Positions 9,645 through 18,929 of a stretch of DNA of 64,000 bases are shown in pieces (the stretch's first letter is position 1; every line of letters starts with the position of its first letter). This stretch comes from an uncultured Holosporaceae bacterium. GTDB lineage: Bacteria; Pseudomonadota; Alphaproteobacteria; UBA3830; CASESI01. The stretch is from the NCBI GenBank assembly GCA_949290705.1, contig CASESI010000022.1:263921-327920 (forward strand). Direction: 5' to 3'. A program made the translations under genes and the position numbers. The notes under the pieces are model-generated. The model saw nothing but the letters and a program-made list of their open reading frames with translations, made no database searches and was not told the DNA's origin.

Positions 9645-11777
9645 TTAATCACTTTTTTGATTGTCGGAACAGCAGCTATCATCTTGCAAATTTTTATCAG
9701 AGTGTGCTTCAAGGCGCATCGATAATCTAATTTTCCCTTTTGTTCCGCCTGGAATGACGATAACATCTATTTTATCTCCTTCTTTCAGAATATCAGTTAC
9801 TTCATTAACACGTTGATCTGACATTTCGCTGATATGTAAAAATCCTTCCTTATTATCTGCAATTTTTACAAAAGCACCTGATTTTATAATTTTGACGACA
9901 GTACCTACATATATTGATCCTTCACTAGGTCCCATGACGGCGAGTTTTATCATATCCAAAGTTTTTGCCATCATCTCATAATTATTTGCAAAAATCTTAA
10001 CTTCGCCATTTTCAAGGACATCGATTTTTGATGATGTTTTATCCGTAATGTCCCTAATAACTTTTCCGCCTGGCCCAATTAGGTCTGCAATAGAGTATTC
10101 CGGTATACGAATTATTTTCATTTGTGGTGCAGATGCGTTCAAAGTGTTTCGAGGAGCTGGTATTGTATCGTACAAAATTTCTAAAATCTTGTTGAGTGCG
10201 ATGCGAGCTTTAGAAACAGCGGATGAAACTATCTCACGGTTAATATCGTGAACTTTTATATCCATTTGAAGAGCTGTTATTCCTTTGTTCGTGCCTGCAA
10301 CTTTAAGGTCCATATCACCAAGGTGATCTTCATCGCCCATAATATCAGTTAAAACTGAAAAATTTCCATTTTCTGCTTTAATAAGCCCCATAGCAATTCC
10401 CGCAACATGTGATTTAACAGGGACTCCACCATCCATTAATGCAAGACTTGAAGCACATATCGTTGCCATCGATGATGACCCGTTTGATTCCATAACTTCA
10501 GCAACTAATCTTATTGTATAAGGAAAGGATTGTTTTGATGGGATTACAGAATTTAAAGCTTTAAATGCTAACTTTCCGTGCCCAATTTCTCTTCTGCTCA
10601 CTGCTCCGAGTTTCGTTGCTTCGCCAACACAATAAGGTGGAAAATTATAATGTAAATAGAAGGATTCTCTAGTTTCTCCTTCTAATGTTTCCGCAATCTG
10701 CTCATCAGAATAACTACCAAGTGTTAGGAATGATAAAACCTGTGTTTCACCTCTTGTGAATAACCCAGTTCCGTGCGTACGGTTAAATAGGTCAATTTCT
10801 GTAGAGATTGGTCTTATATCATCCAAGCCTCTACCATCGATACGAATAGATTTGGTTGTTATCATGGATTTTAATATTTCACTTTCTACCTTATGAAACA
10901 TCGCTTTCGATAAATCCTGATCCAGTGCATCGTGTGATGAGAGAAAATCGTTTAACACTTTATTAAGTACAGCGTGTCTTTTTAATTTTTCTCTTATTTT
11001 AAAAGCTTCGAGAATTGCAGGTGTACAGACAGATTTAACCTCGTTATAAGTATCAAAATATTTAGAATCATGAGGCGCTGGAATGAAAACTTCCCTACTT
11101 ACTTCACTTGCAAATTCATTGATCATGCTTATGACAGGTTGATAATTTTCATGAGCAAACCATATTGCATCAACCATTTTTGAATCTTCAACTTCTTTCG
11201 ACTCAGATTCAACCATTATTATTCCATCTTTGGTTCCTGATACGACAAGTTGAATTAAGGAATTATTATCGGTTTGAGCTTTTTGATGATAAAAATTACC
11301 ATTACCATCAAGGCCAACGGAACAAGAGGCAACAGGTCCTGCAAAAGGAATGCCAGAAATCATCAAAGCAGCCGATGTTCCTATGATAGTAGGAATCTCA
11401 GGTGCGTAATTCGGATCATAACTTAATACTTGACAGATAATCTGTGTCTCATTTCTAAAATCTTCATGAAATAAAGGTCTCAAAGATCTATCAATTAACC
11501 TTGACACTAATACCTCTCTGTCACTTGGTTTTCCCTCTCTTTTTGAAAACCCACCAGGAAATTTACCTGCAGCATAGGGTTTCTCTATATAGTGAACACC
11601 AAGAGGAAAAAAATCCACTTCATCAGAAGGAGTTCTATCGAATACAACTGTACATAAGATAACAGTATTCCCATATGTAACAATAACAGCACCATCGGCT
11701 TGTCGAGCTATTTTCCCAGTTTCAAGGGATAACACAGCACCATTCCAATCAATCTCTTTTCTTACAACACTAAACAT
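9645..11777 (-). CDS. pnp: Polyribonucleotide nucleotidyltransferase (PNPase)
   Basis: Phosphorolytic 3'-5' exoribonuclease of RNA decay. The 710-residue protein has two RNase PH-like domains, a KH domain (IADLIGPGGKVIRDI) and a C-terminal S1 domain (VKIADNKEGFLHIS). The second RNase PH domain carries FTRGETQVL and DIMGDEDHLGDMD. ATG 11777 is chosen over two upstream in-frame TTG codons: it gives MFSVVRKEIDW and has GGGA at good spacing. It lies downstream of rpsO with a hairpin between, the classical rpsO-pnp arrangement. Expression is commonly autoregulated in this arrangement. Confidence 0.97.
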   Translation of the reverse strand: MFSVVRKEIDWNGAVLSLETGKIARQADGAVIVTYGNTVILCTVVFDRTPSDEVDFFPLGVHYIEKPYAAGKFPGGFSKREGKPSDREVLVSRLIDRSLRPLFHEDFRNETQIICQVLSYDPNYAPEIPTIIGTSAALMISGIPFAGPVASCSVGLDGNGNFYHQKAQTDNNSLIQLVVSGTKDGIIMVESESKEVEDSKMVDAIWFAHENYQPVISMINEFASEVSREVFIPAPHDSKYFDTYNEVKSVCTPAILEAFKIREKLKRHAVLNKVLNDFLSSHDALDQDLSKAMFHKVESEILKSMITTKSIRIDGRGLDDIRPISTEIDLFNRTHGTGLFTRGETQVLSFLTLGSYSDEQIAETLEGETRESFYLHYNFPPYCVGEATKLGAVSRREIGHGKLAFKALNSVIPSKQSFPYTIRLVAEVMESNGSSSMATICASSLALMDGGVPVKSHVAGIAMGLIKAENGNFSVLTDIMGDEDHLGDMDLKVAGTNKGITALQMDIKVHDINREIVSSAVSKARIALNKILEILYDTIPAPRNTLNASAPQMKIIRIPEYSIADLIGPGGKVIRDITDKTSSKIDVLENGEVKIFANNYEMMAKTLDMIKLAVMGPSEGSIYVGTVVKIIKSGAFVKIADNKEGFLHISEMSDQRVNEVTDILKEGDKIDVIVIPGGTKGKIRLSMRLEAHSDKNLQDDSCCSDNQKSD

Positions 11778-11787
11778 CAACAAATTC

Positions 11788-11827
11788 CCATAAAAAATTT
11801 TGCTTACAAGAAAGTCGATCTTGTAAG
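11788..11827 (-). terminator. rpsO-pnp intergenic hairpin with T-run
   Basis: On the minus strand, CTTACAAGA and TCTTGTAAG form a perfect 9-bp stem with a 7-base loop (11803-11827), followed by CAAAATTTTTT. It begins 15 bases after the rpsO stop and ends just before pnp. It fits an intrinsic terminator/attenuator. In Escherichia coli the equivalent gap holds both a terminator and an RNase III processing hairpin, so processing is another possible role. Confidence 0.7.
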
Positions 11828-11842
11828 TCTTTTATACACCAA

Positions 11843-12112
11843 CTATTTTCTCAAATCGAGAGCTTTGATAATCGATGAATATCTATTGAAATCAACATTT
11901 TGTAAGTATTTCAATAATTTTCTTCTCTTTCCAACAAGACATGTCAAACCGCGCAAAGAATGATAATCATGCCTATGCTCTTGCATATGCAATGTTAAAT
12001 TTCTAATTCTTTCTGTTAATATAGCGATTTGTACTTCAGCAGAACCGGTATCACCTGCTTTCTTCTGAAATTTTGTTATCAATTCTTGTTTTCTTTCAGT
12101 TGTTATCGACAT
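11843..12112 (-). CDS. rpsO: 30S ribosomal protein uS15
   Basis: Small-subunit protein that binds 16S rRNA at the three-way junction during early assembly. The 89-residue product has the family sequence throughout, e.g. TGSAEVQIAILTERIRNLT and SLRGLTCLVGKRRKLLKYL. Start ATG 12112 is fixed by an ideal GGAGGT eight bases ahead; an upstream in-frame codon would add five residues not found in the family. Upstream is truB and downstream pnp, the usual truB-rpsO-pnp order. Confidence 0.98.
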   Translation of the reverse strand: MSITTERKQELITKFQKKAGDTGSAEVQIAILTERIRNLTLHMQEHRHDYHSLRGLTCLVGKRRKLLKYLQNVDFNRYSSIIKALDLRK

Positions 12113-12164
12113 CTTTATTACCTCCACAGTAATTAATTAAAAGCGAGAACAGTGAAGAGCAAAA

Positions 12165-13049
12165 TCAATCCTTAAAAACCCTTAAAGGATGCAAAATGCC
12201 ATTCTCGACCTTTCCAAGACCAACAAAATGTTTATTACAATAAACCCTAGATACAGCTACATCTTCACATGCAACCCTTTGGAACATTCCGTTAAAAAAT
12301 TTAACAGTATCCAAAATATCAAGAGCCGGGATGTCGTCCAGTACAAAATCCATTGGCCTCATATAACATTGTACATCATTAACATCATTTTTTAAAAGAT
12401 TTTCTAATGTAACGGAATTTTTTATGTTAAAGTTATATGATTTTGTTCTTTGTAAAGTTTGCAGATAACATAATGCATTTAACTTTTTTGCAATGTCTAC
12501 AGCTAAACTTCTGATGTAAACACCTTTATTGCAAGAGACATAGATTTGTGTTACGTTATCTTTATGATTAAGTACCTCAATATTATTTATATATATTTTT
12601 TTTGGTTGAATTGTTACTTCAATTCCCTTCCTAGTTAAATCACATGCGCGTTTTCCATTAATTTTTACAGCAGAGAAAATAGGGGGAGTTTGCTCGGTTT
12701 CACCTATGAAATCTTGGATGGCAGTTTGAATTTCTGCAATAGAAGGTACTTTTTTATTACGGTCGATAACTCTACCATCAACATCAAAAGTATCCCTATG
12801 CTCCCCCCAGCATAGCTCAGCAACATATTCTTTCGAAGAGTTTTCAATATAATACAGCAGTTTTGTTGCATGACCTATTGCTATTGGTAACACTCCGCTT
12901 GCGAATGGATCTAATGTTCCAAGAAACCCTGTTTTTTTTGTTTTTAATAGATATCTAATCTTAGAGTTCACTGCATTAGATGTCATGCCAGATGGTTTGT
13001 TGATTATCAACCATCCGTTGATATTAGAATCATTCCTATTCTTCATCAT
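12165..13049 (-). CDS. truB: tRNA pseudouridine-55 synthase TruB
   Basis: Converts U55 of the tRNA T loop to pseudouridine. The 294-residue product has the catalytic motif GFLGTLDPFASGVLP with nucleophile Asp47, and the early motif INKPSGMTSN. ATG ATG stand in tandem at 13049 and 13046. The start overlaps the end of a small secreted-protein gene by 14 bases, suggesting coupled translation. It leads the truB-rpsO-pnp group; rbfA, the common upstream neighbour, is missing. Confidence 0.96.
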   Translation of the reverse strand: MMKNRNDSNINGWLIINKPSGMTSNAVNSKIRYLLKTKKTGFLGTLDPFASGVLPIAIGHATKLLYYIENSSKEYVAELCWGEHRDTFDVDGRVIDRNKKVPSIAEIQTAIQDFIGETEQTPPIFSAVKINGKRACDLTRKGIEVTIQPKKIYINNIEVLNHKDNVTQIYVSCNKGVYIRSLAVDIAKKLNALCYLQTLQRTKSYNFNIKNSVTLENLLKNDVNDVQCYMRPMDFVLDDIPALDILDTVKFFNGMFQRVACEDVAVSRVYCNKHFVGLGKVENGILHPLRVFKD

Positions 13050-13308
13050 TTGATATTTTTTTATCTTGAAAATTTCTGGGTGATATTTGGTTTCGTTGAT
13101 TTATGTCTTTTTTTGTTTTATTTATCAATTTTGTTATTGGGTTCTTGTAATCTAGAATAGACGATCTTTGAATTTGTTCTCTCAGGGAGGTATATTCGTT
13201 GTCTGAGTCGTCAATACAATTACAAAATATCCTTTCTGATAAAGAATTCTCGTGTGTAAAAATCACAAATGAAATCACTGCACACGTAGTAAATAGACGA
13301 TTATACAT
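13036..13308 (-). CDS. Small predicted secreted protein, unknown
   Basis: A 90-residue product I do not recognise. The N-terminus MYNRLFTTCAVISFVIFTHE looks like a short signal peptide; the remainder is hydrophilic, with Cys29 and Cys31 and a basic, Asn/Lys-rich tail ending in NDEE. Its stop overlaps the truB start by 14 bases and it sits 16 bases after the pyrH stop on the same strand, filling the pyrH-truB gap. Packing inside an operon supports a real gene, but there is no homology support. Confidence 0.5.
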   Translation of the reverse strand: MYNRLFTTCAVISFVIFTHENSLSERIFCNCIDDSDNEYTSLREQIQRSSILDYKNPITKLINKTKKDINQRNQISPRNFQDKKISNDEE

Positions 13309-13324
13309 AACACAAAATTATAAA

Positions 13325-14029
13325 TTACTTTATGATAGAGAATTTTCCATTACCATTTAAAATATTCAAGATATTACCTTGAGTTTTTAAAGAGCCAACG
13401 ATGATTGGCATTTGATTTACTTTTGCTAATGAAATAGCAGGTAAGTCCATAATTCCCAAATTATGCGAGAGAACTTCGTCATAGGTGAGTTCGTGATAAA
13501 ACTCGGCATTAGAGTTTTTTACAGGATCATCTGAGTATACACCGTCAACCTTTGTGCATTTTATAACTGCATCAACATCCATTTCTAGTGCTTTTAATAT
13601 AGCAGCGGTATCAGTGGAGAAATAGGGATTTCCGGTTCCTGCTGCAAAGATCATAATGGTGCCATTTTTTAAATTTGATTTTGCTGAGTCAATGTCAAAA
13701 TGTGAACAAATTCCAGGGATACCGATACTTGACATAACATCAACTTTTAAGTTTAACCTCTTTAAAAATTCACTTAATGATAATGCGTTAATTACAGTTG
13801 CAAGCATTCCTATGTAATCAGCTTTTTCTCTTTCAATGCCATTTTCTTTTGCAGAAGATCCTCTGTATATGTTTCCTCCACCAACTACGATACTTATTTC
13901 AAGTCCTTGTTTTGAAATTGTACATATCTCTGCAGAAATAGATCTTAATATATCGAAATCAATACCGGTTTTAAAATTACCGGCAAAGTGTTCGCCTGAT
14001 ATTTTAAGTAATACTTTCTTAATATTCAT
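13325..14029 (-). CDS. pyrH: UMP kinase PyrH
   Basis: Phosphorylates UMP to UDP in pyrimidine nucleotide synthesis. The 234-residue protein belongs to the amino-acid-kinase fold: KVLLKISGEHFAG at the N-terminus, VVGGGNIYRG binding phosphate, FAAGTGNPYFSTDTAA in the middle, and DAVIKCTKVDGVYSDDP. Length is normal. The common neighbours tsf and frr are absent; instead a small secreted protein and truB follow on the same strand. The start has a weak ribosome site. Confidence 0.96.
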   Translation of the reverse strand: MNIKKVLLKISGEHFAGNFKTGIDFDILRSISAEICTISKQGLEISIVVGGGNIYRGSSAKENGIEREKADYIGMLATVINALSLSEFLKRLNLKVDVMSSIGIPGICSHFDIDSAKSNLKNGTIMIFAAGTGNPYFSTDTAAILKALEMDVDAVIKCTKVDGVYSDDPVKNSNAEFYHELTYDEVLSHNLGIMDLPAISLAKVNQMPIIVGSLKTQGNILNILNGNGKFSIIK

Positions 14030-14109
14030 AGTTTACAATATATCAGAATTACGATTTTTTGATTATAAAAATCTTAATTTTTTATTTGCATAAGTATCGG
14101 AGAGCGATA

Positions 14110-14397
14110 ATGTTGAAAAGAATGATGTTCGCAATTGTAATTACGAATTGCGTATTTGCGTATGATACAGTAAAAAAAACAGGGCCAATGCCAGGAGTGA
14201 TGATTAATAGAAAGGTTGCAGCGGCTAAACAAACTTTTTTGAATCGCCAAATTGCATTTGAGGATGAAGATCAAGGGGTAGTTGCGATTCAAGATGATGA
14301 AGTTTGTGTGGAATTGAAGAAAAATCCATTTTTGAACAACACAGTTAATGATGTGCAATACCATGCTAGAAAAAATTTAATGAGTAGTAGAAAATGA
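14110..14397 (+). CDS. Small predicted secreted protein, unknown
   Basis: A 95-residue product of no recognised family. ATG 14110 is preferred over an in-frame upstream ATG at 14059 because GGAGAG precedes it and because it gives a compact signal peptide (MLKRMMFAIVITNCVFAY). The mature part is hydrophilic with an acidic patch (FEDEDQ). The stop overlaps the next gene's start in an ATGA arrangement, so the two are almost certainly one operon. It is divergent from pyrH. Confidence 0.6.
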   Translation: MLKRMMFAIVITNCVFAYDTVKKTGPMPGVMINRKVAAAKQTFLNRQIAFEDEDQGVVAIQDDEVCVELKKNPFLNNTVNDVQYHARKNLMSSRK

Positions 14398-15023
14398 AAA
14401 TATGTACATGTTTTCTAGTATCAGTTTTGGGGCTAAATTTTTATGCAATTACCGAAAATTCAACACAAGCGAAAACAGTTTATGATGAGCCAGATGTTTA
14501 TAACGGATTTTATAGTAGTAATTCAGCATTGGTAGACGATTTTGTGAAAAATTTACGTCAAAAGTTAGAAAATGCAAAAGATAAGCAAATAAATAAAGCT
14601 GAATATCAACTCTTAAGGACAGAACAACTTTTAAGGAATTGTATAGCAATAATAAAAAAATGGCATTGTACAAAAAATGATTCTGTGAAGATGACAAAAG
14701 ATGATTTAACAGACATGTTAAAAGGTACAAGTTATTTTGATGATATTAATGTTAAAGATTCAGAGACTGCAAAAAAGTATGTTAACGGTGTTTGTAAAGC
14801 ACTAGGGTGCGAAACTTTAAACAAGGATGTTTTTAAAAGTGCGTATTTGTCTTGTTCTATAATTAGTATTTTGCTGAAAGTAGCAGAAATCAAGAAAAAG
14901 ATAGTTGATTCAAGCAATGATGTTATAGTATCTAAGCTAAAGACGAGCTTAGCAGAATTGGTAAAAAACAACATCGTTCCTATAACTAATAAAGAAATAC
15001 GAAAATTAAATTCAACAAAATAA
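14394..15023 (+). CDS. Predicted secreted helical protein, unknown
   Basis: A 209-residue product that I cannot assign. It starts with MKICTCFLVSVLGLNFYA, a signal-peptide-like segment, followed by a Lys/Asp-rich, apparently helical region. Cysteines at LLRNC, KWHC, NGVC, ALGC and YLSC could form disulfides after export. It overlaps the preceding small secreted gene by four bases (ATGA) and ends 96 bases before leuS. The pair looks like a lineage-specific exported module placed between pyrH and leuS. Confidence 0.65.
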   Translation: MKICTCFLVSVLGLNFYAITENSTQAKTVYDEPDVYNGFYSSNSALVDDFVKNLRQKLENAKDKQINKAEYQLLRTEQLLRNCIAIIKKWHCTKNDSVKMTKDDLTDMLKGTSYFDDINVKDSETAKKYVNGVCKALGCETLNKDVFKSAYLSCSIISILLKVAEIKKKIVDSSNDVIVSKLKTSLAELVKNNIVPITNKEIRKLNSTK

Positions 15024-15119
15024 TTTATCGTCAATTAGCATATTAATTATTTGTTTTATTAATTCTTAATTTTTTTTATAATCAATAAATATTTTTATCT
15101 ATTTTTAGGTGCATGATCT

Positions 15120-17687
15120 ATGTCCAATTATAATTTTAAAATAACAGAAAAAAAATGGCAGAAATACTGGGAAGATAAACAACTATTCAAAACTAATATT
15201 TCAATTCACAGTAAAAAATATTATGTACTTGAGATGTTCATGTACCCATCTGGGAAAATACACATGGGGCACGTGCGTAATTATACAATAGGGGATGTAG
15301 TTGCTAGGTATAAAAGATTACAAGGGTTTAATGTTTTGCATCCCATGGGTTTTGATGCTTTTGGGCTTCCTGCTGAAAATGCGGCATTTGAACATAAAAT
15401 TCACCCAAAAGACTGGACGTATAAAAACATGGAAACTATGAAAACTCAATTGAAGGCTTTTGGTTTTTCTTATGATTGGAGCACAGAGATCGCAACATGT
15501 TCTCCAGATTATTACAAACATCAGCAAAGATTGTTTATAGAAATGTACAATAAAGGACTTGTTTACAAAAAAGATTCAGTTGTCAATTGGGATCCGGTTG
15601 ATAATTGCGTTCTTTCAAACGAACAAGTGATTGATGGCAAAGGTTGGAGATCAGGAGCAGTTGTAGAAAAGAAACATTTGAAACAATGGTTTTTTAAAAT
15701 TACACAATATCAAGAAGAGTTATTACAAGATCTTGACCTATTAAATGGGTGGCCAGAAAAAGTAAAGACTATGCAAAGTAATTGGATAGGAAAGTCTTAT
15801 GGGGCGGTAATTAAATTTAAGTGTATAGGGAAAGGTGATGTTATAGAAGTATTTTCTACACGTCCTGAAACAATTTTTGGTGCAGTGTGTATAGCAATTT
15901 CTACTGATCATGCGGTTGCATTGGCTTTATCTCTTGAGAATGATGCTATAAATAAATTTATAAAAAAATATAGCACAGGAGGTACTTCGAATGCTGTTCT
16001 CGAAACGCAAGAAAGGGATGGAATTTTTACAGGTCTATATGTTGAACACCCATTTATAAAAGGGAAACAACTTCCAGTATATATAGCAAATTTTGTTCTT
16101 GGTAATTATGGCAAAGGGGCGATCTTTTGCACACCTGCGCACGATAAAAGAGATTATGAGTTTGCTGAAACTATGAATCTTCCTGTGATAGATGTGATAT
16201 CTGTTCCGAAGGATTCAAATCCACAAAATATGCCTTTGTATGAATTGGATTCAGATTTAGGAACAATGATCAATTCCGACTTTTTGAATGGCCTCAACGT
16301 AAAAGATGCGAGAAAATTAGTTATAGAAAAATTTGAAGAGACAAATACAGGTAGTAGAAAAATTTTTTACAAGTTACGTGACTGGGGAATTTCAAGACAA
16401 AGATATTGGGGATGCCCTATTCCAATTATTACATGTCCTAAGTGCGGAGATGTTCCAGTGAATGTCGAGGATTTACCTGTAGAATTACCTTATAATGTTT
16501 CTTTTGATGTTATAGGAAATCCATTATCGTTGGCTGAAGATTGGTATAAATGTAGATGTCCAAAATGTGGTGGAGAAGCAAAAAGAGACACTGATACAAT
16601 GGATACATTTGTAGATTCTTCTTGGTATTATGCGAGATTTGTCGATCCTAAAAATGTCACTGACCCATTTAATAAATCTTGTGCTGAAAAGTGGTTGCCT
16701 GTTAATCAATATGTAGGTGGAATTGAACATGCGGTGTTGCATTTGCTATATGCAAGGTTTTTCTTTAAGGTACTTAGAGATTTAGGTTATCATAAATGTG
16801 ACGAGCCGTTTGTAAATCTTTTAACACAGGGAATGGTCTGTCATCCGATATATAAAAATGAAAAAGGTGATTATATTTTTCCTTGTGATGTGCAGATTGA
16901 CGGTAATGGCGATTATTTGGATAAGGATGGGAATAAAGTTATAGTATTAAAGTCCCAAAAAATGAGTAAATCCAAAAAAAATGTTATAGACCCAGATAAA
17001 ATAATTAATGATTACGGAGTTGATACTGTGAGGGTATTTATTCTATCAGATGTTCCTCCTGAAAAAGATCTAGATTGGTCAGAAGAAAACCTTGATGGGT
17101 GCTATAAATTTGTAAATAGGGTTTATAGGTTAGTAGAGGATTTTAGAAATTCTCATGATGTAAGTGGAGTTATAGATATAAAAAATCTTAATCCAAATGA
17201 AAAGAGATTATTGATAGCTTTGCATAAAGCTATGAAAAATATTAAGTATTCTTACGACAATTTATTGTTAAATAAGGTTGTTGCATTTATAAGGGAACTA
17301 GTAAATACAATTTATGAAGCTGTAAATTCGAATGTTGATGCAAATGTCATAAAATATACTTTGCGTAATTTGCTAATAATGATGTCGCCAATAATGCCAC
17401 ATTTGGCAGATGAATGTTCGGAGATGTTGGGATACAAAGCAGTAACTGAATGTAATGAACAATTTCCAGAATATGATAATAGTTTAATAGATGATAATGT
17501 GATTCAATTGCCAGTACAGGTTAATGGTAAAATGCGAGCATTGGTTAATGTTAAAAAAGGTCTTTCTAATGATGAAATTATAGATGTTATTTTGCAAAGT
17601 GGATTAATTGAAAAATACGTTAATGATAAAACGATGATAAAAAAAGCAATCATTATTCCTGGTAAGATAGTTAATTTGATTATATAA
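15120..17687 (+). CDS. leuS: Leucyl-tRNA synthetase
   Basis: Class I aminoacyl-tRNA synthetase that charges tRNA-Leu. The 855-residue protein contains the HIGH-type signature PSGKIHMGHVRNY near residue 45, the editing (CP1) domain in the middle, a Cys-rich zinc-type insertion (CPKCGDVPV and CRCPKCGGEAKRDTDTMD), and the KMSKS loop QKMSKSKKNVID. Full length with no gaps. It heads the leuS-lptE-holA string found in many Proteobacteria; AGGTG lies ten bases before the start. Confidence 0.98.
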   Translation: MSNYNFKITEKKWQKYWEDKQLFKTNISIHSKKYYVLEMFMYPSGKIHMGHVRNYTIGDVVARYKRLQGFNVLHPMGFDAFGLPAENAAFEHKIHPKDWTYKNMETMKTQLKAFGFSYDWSTEIATCSPDYYKHQQRLFIEMYNKGLVYKKDSVVNWDPVDNCVLSNEQVIDGKGWRSGAVVEKKHLKQWFFKITQYQEELLQDLDLLNGWPEKVKTMQSNWIGKSYGAVIKFKCIGKGDVIEVFSTRPETIFGAVCIAISTDHAVALALSLENDAINKFIKKYSTGGTSNAVLETQERDGIFTGLYVEHPFIKGKQLPVYIANFVLGNYGKGAIFCTPAHDKRDYEFAETMNLPVIDVISVPKDSNPQNMPLYELDSDLGTMINSDFLNGLNVKDARKLVIEKFEETNTGSRKIFYKLRDWGISRQRYWGCPIPIITCPKCGDVPVNVEDLPVELPYNVSFDVIGNPLSLAEDWYKCRCPKCGGEAKRDTDTMDTFVDSSWYYARFVDPKNVTDPFNKSCAEKWLPVNQYVGGIEHAVLHLLYARFFFKVLRDLGYHKCDEPFVNLLTQGMVCHPIYKNEKGDYIFPCDVQIDGNGDYLDKDGNKVIVLKSQKMSKSKKNVIDPDKIINDYGVDTVRVFILSDVPPEKDLDWSEENLDGCYKFVNRVYRLVEDFRNSHDVSGVIDIKNLNPNEKRLLIALHKAMKNIKYSYDNLLLNKVVAFIRELVNTIYEAVNSNVDANVIKYTLRNLLIMMSPIMPHLADECSEMLGYKAVTECNEQFPEYDNSLIDDNVIQLPVQVNGKMRALVNVKKGLSNDEIIDVILQSGLIEKYVNDKTMIKKAIIIPGKIVNLII

Positions 17688-17704
17688 TCTAAAAAAGATT
17701 TCGT

Positions 17705-18190
17705 ATGACTAAGTATTTTGTTATATTTCAACTTTTGTTATTGTGTGGGTGTGAGTCTGTTGGACCTTTATATAAGATGTCTCGAGGTAATGAAAATATA
17801 ATATTAAAGATTGATTCTGAGGGGAGAATAGGGCAGTTTTTAGAAAATAGGTTGTCTATGTTGCTTGGTAATATAAAAACTTCAAAAAAAATAATTCTCA
17901 AAGTAGGTGTTAAAAATAAAAAATACAGTGAAGTAAAGTTTTTAGATGGAACAGTTGGGCGAATTATAGATGCGTATAGTGCTCACTTTAAAATAGTGAT
18001 GGCTGGAGATTATAAGGTTTTAGCGGAGGATGTTATTTCTGTTTCAGCATCAAAAAATTATTCTTCGAGTAAAGTGCAGATCATGGAATCTACCCTTGCT
18101 GCGATAGATTATAGTTTGATTGAAGAGTTGGCACATAGAATTTTTAATTATGTAAAGGTGAAAGTTGATAACAAGAATTTCATACATTAA
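17705..18190 (+). CDS. lptE: LPS-assembly lipoprotein LptE-like
   Basis: A 161-residue predicted lipoprotein. The N-terminus MTKYFVIFQLLLLCGC is a lipoprotein signal with Cys16 as the likely lipidated residue. LptE plugs the LptD barrel and helps insert LPS in the outer membrane. Sequence is weakly conserved in this family, so the call rests mainly on the lipobox, the size and the position between leuS and holA, where lptE lies in many Proteobacteria. The end overlaps holA by 26 bases. Its presence implies that the cell makes LPS. Confidence 0.75.
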   Translation: MTKYFVIFQLLLLCGCESVGPLYKMSRGNENIILKIDSEGRIGQFLENRLSMLLGNIKTSKKIILKVGVKNKKYSEVKFLDGTVGRIIDAYSAHFKIVMAGDYKVLAEDVISVSASKNYSSSKVQIMESTLAAIDYSLIEELAHRIFNYVKVKVDNKNFIH

Positions 18191-18929
18191 AAGTATACAT
18201 GATTTTAAACATGTAATTTTTGTATATGGGAATTTTGATTTTTTTAAAAATTCTTTTATTGGATTTATTTGTAGTGCCTTTACACAGTGGTACAAAATTA
18301 ATAGGATAAAATCAATAGACGATATACAAATTGACAATACTCCAAGCTTATTTGGTAATGATAAGCATAATTTGTTTATAGTTAACGTTACTGATAAAGA
18401 TATTGATAAAATTTATAATAAAATTGACTTTGCAAATGTGAAAGATAGATTTATCTTCATAGATAATGATTTTAGAAAAACAAAAAAAATAGCTGCTGAT
18501 TTTGCGAAGTCTTCCTATGTTCAATCAATAGGTTTTTTTGAAAATAATGCTAAGGATTATATATTTTTTTTGAATAGTTTTTTGAATATAAAGCGTTCGA
18601 TGGATTTAAACTCAATTTCGGAATATATTATTACGAGAAAGGAAGATCCGTTTAAATTTTTTGAAAAGTTAGCATTTTTAAATGAAAAAGATGTTGAATC
18701 TTGTTTAAATAATGGAATAGAAGGTGTATCAACGGATATGGAGCCAATTGGCTTTATTAGATTTTTATTGGCATCTTTAAAGTTTTCTACTGACTTAAAA
18801 ATGTTACCAAAGGCACGAAATACGAAAATTAATAAAGAAGATGCTATTTATAAACTATTGAATTTAGAATCGTTCTATAAAAAGAATAATGTAAAGTCGA
18901 AAATTTTTATTACAAAGGAATTCTTATGA
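18165..18929 (+). CDS. holA: DNA polymerase III delta subunit (HolA)
   Basis: Clamp-loader subunit that opens the beta clamp. The call rests on the leuS-lptE-holA gene order, the segment VIFVYGNFDFFKNSF at the N-terminus (compare the family's LVYGDE-type start), and the following holB gene. The 254 residues are short; most HolA proteins have about 320-345. There is no ATG before residue 80 or more, so TTG 18165, preceded by AGGTG, is the probable start. The stop overlaps holB in an ATGA arrangement. Divergent, so moderate confidence. Confidence 0.72.
   Translation: MITRISYIKSIHDFKHVIFVYGNFDFFKNSFIGFICSAFTQWYKINRIKSIDDIQIDNTPSLFGNDKHNLFIVNVTDKDIDKIYNKIDFANVKDRFIFIDNDFRKTKKIAADFAKSSYVQSIGFFENNAKDYIFFLNSFLNIKRSMDLNSISEYIITRKEDPFKFFEKLAFLNEKDVESCLNNGIEGVSTDMEPIGFIRFLLASLKFSTDLKMLPKARNTKINKEDAIYKLLNLESFYKKNNVKSKIFITKEFL

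Noticed and set aside
15051-15082. TTGTTT...TATAAT promoter before leuS
   Set aside because: The spacer is 20 bases, outside the normal range; only the -10 is good.
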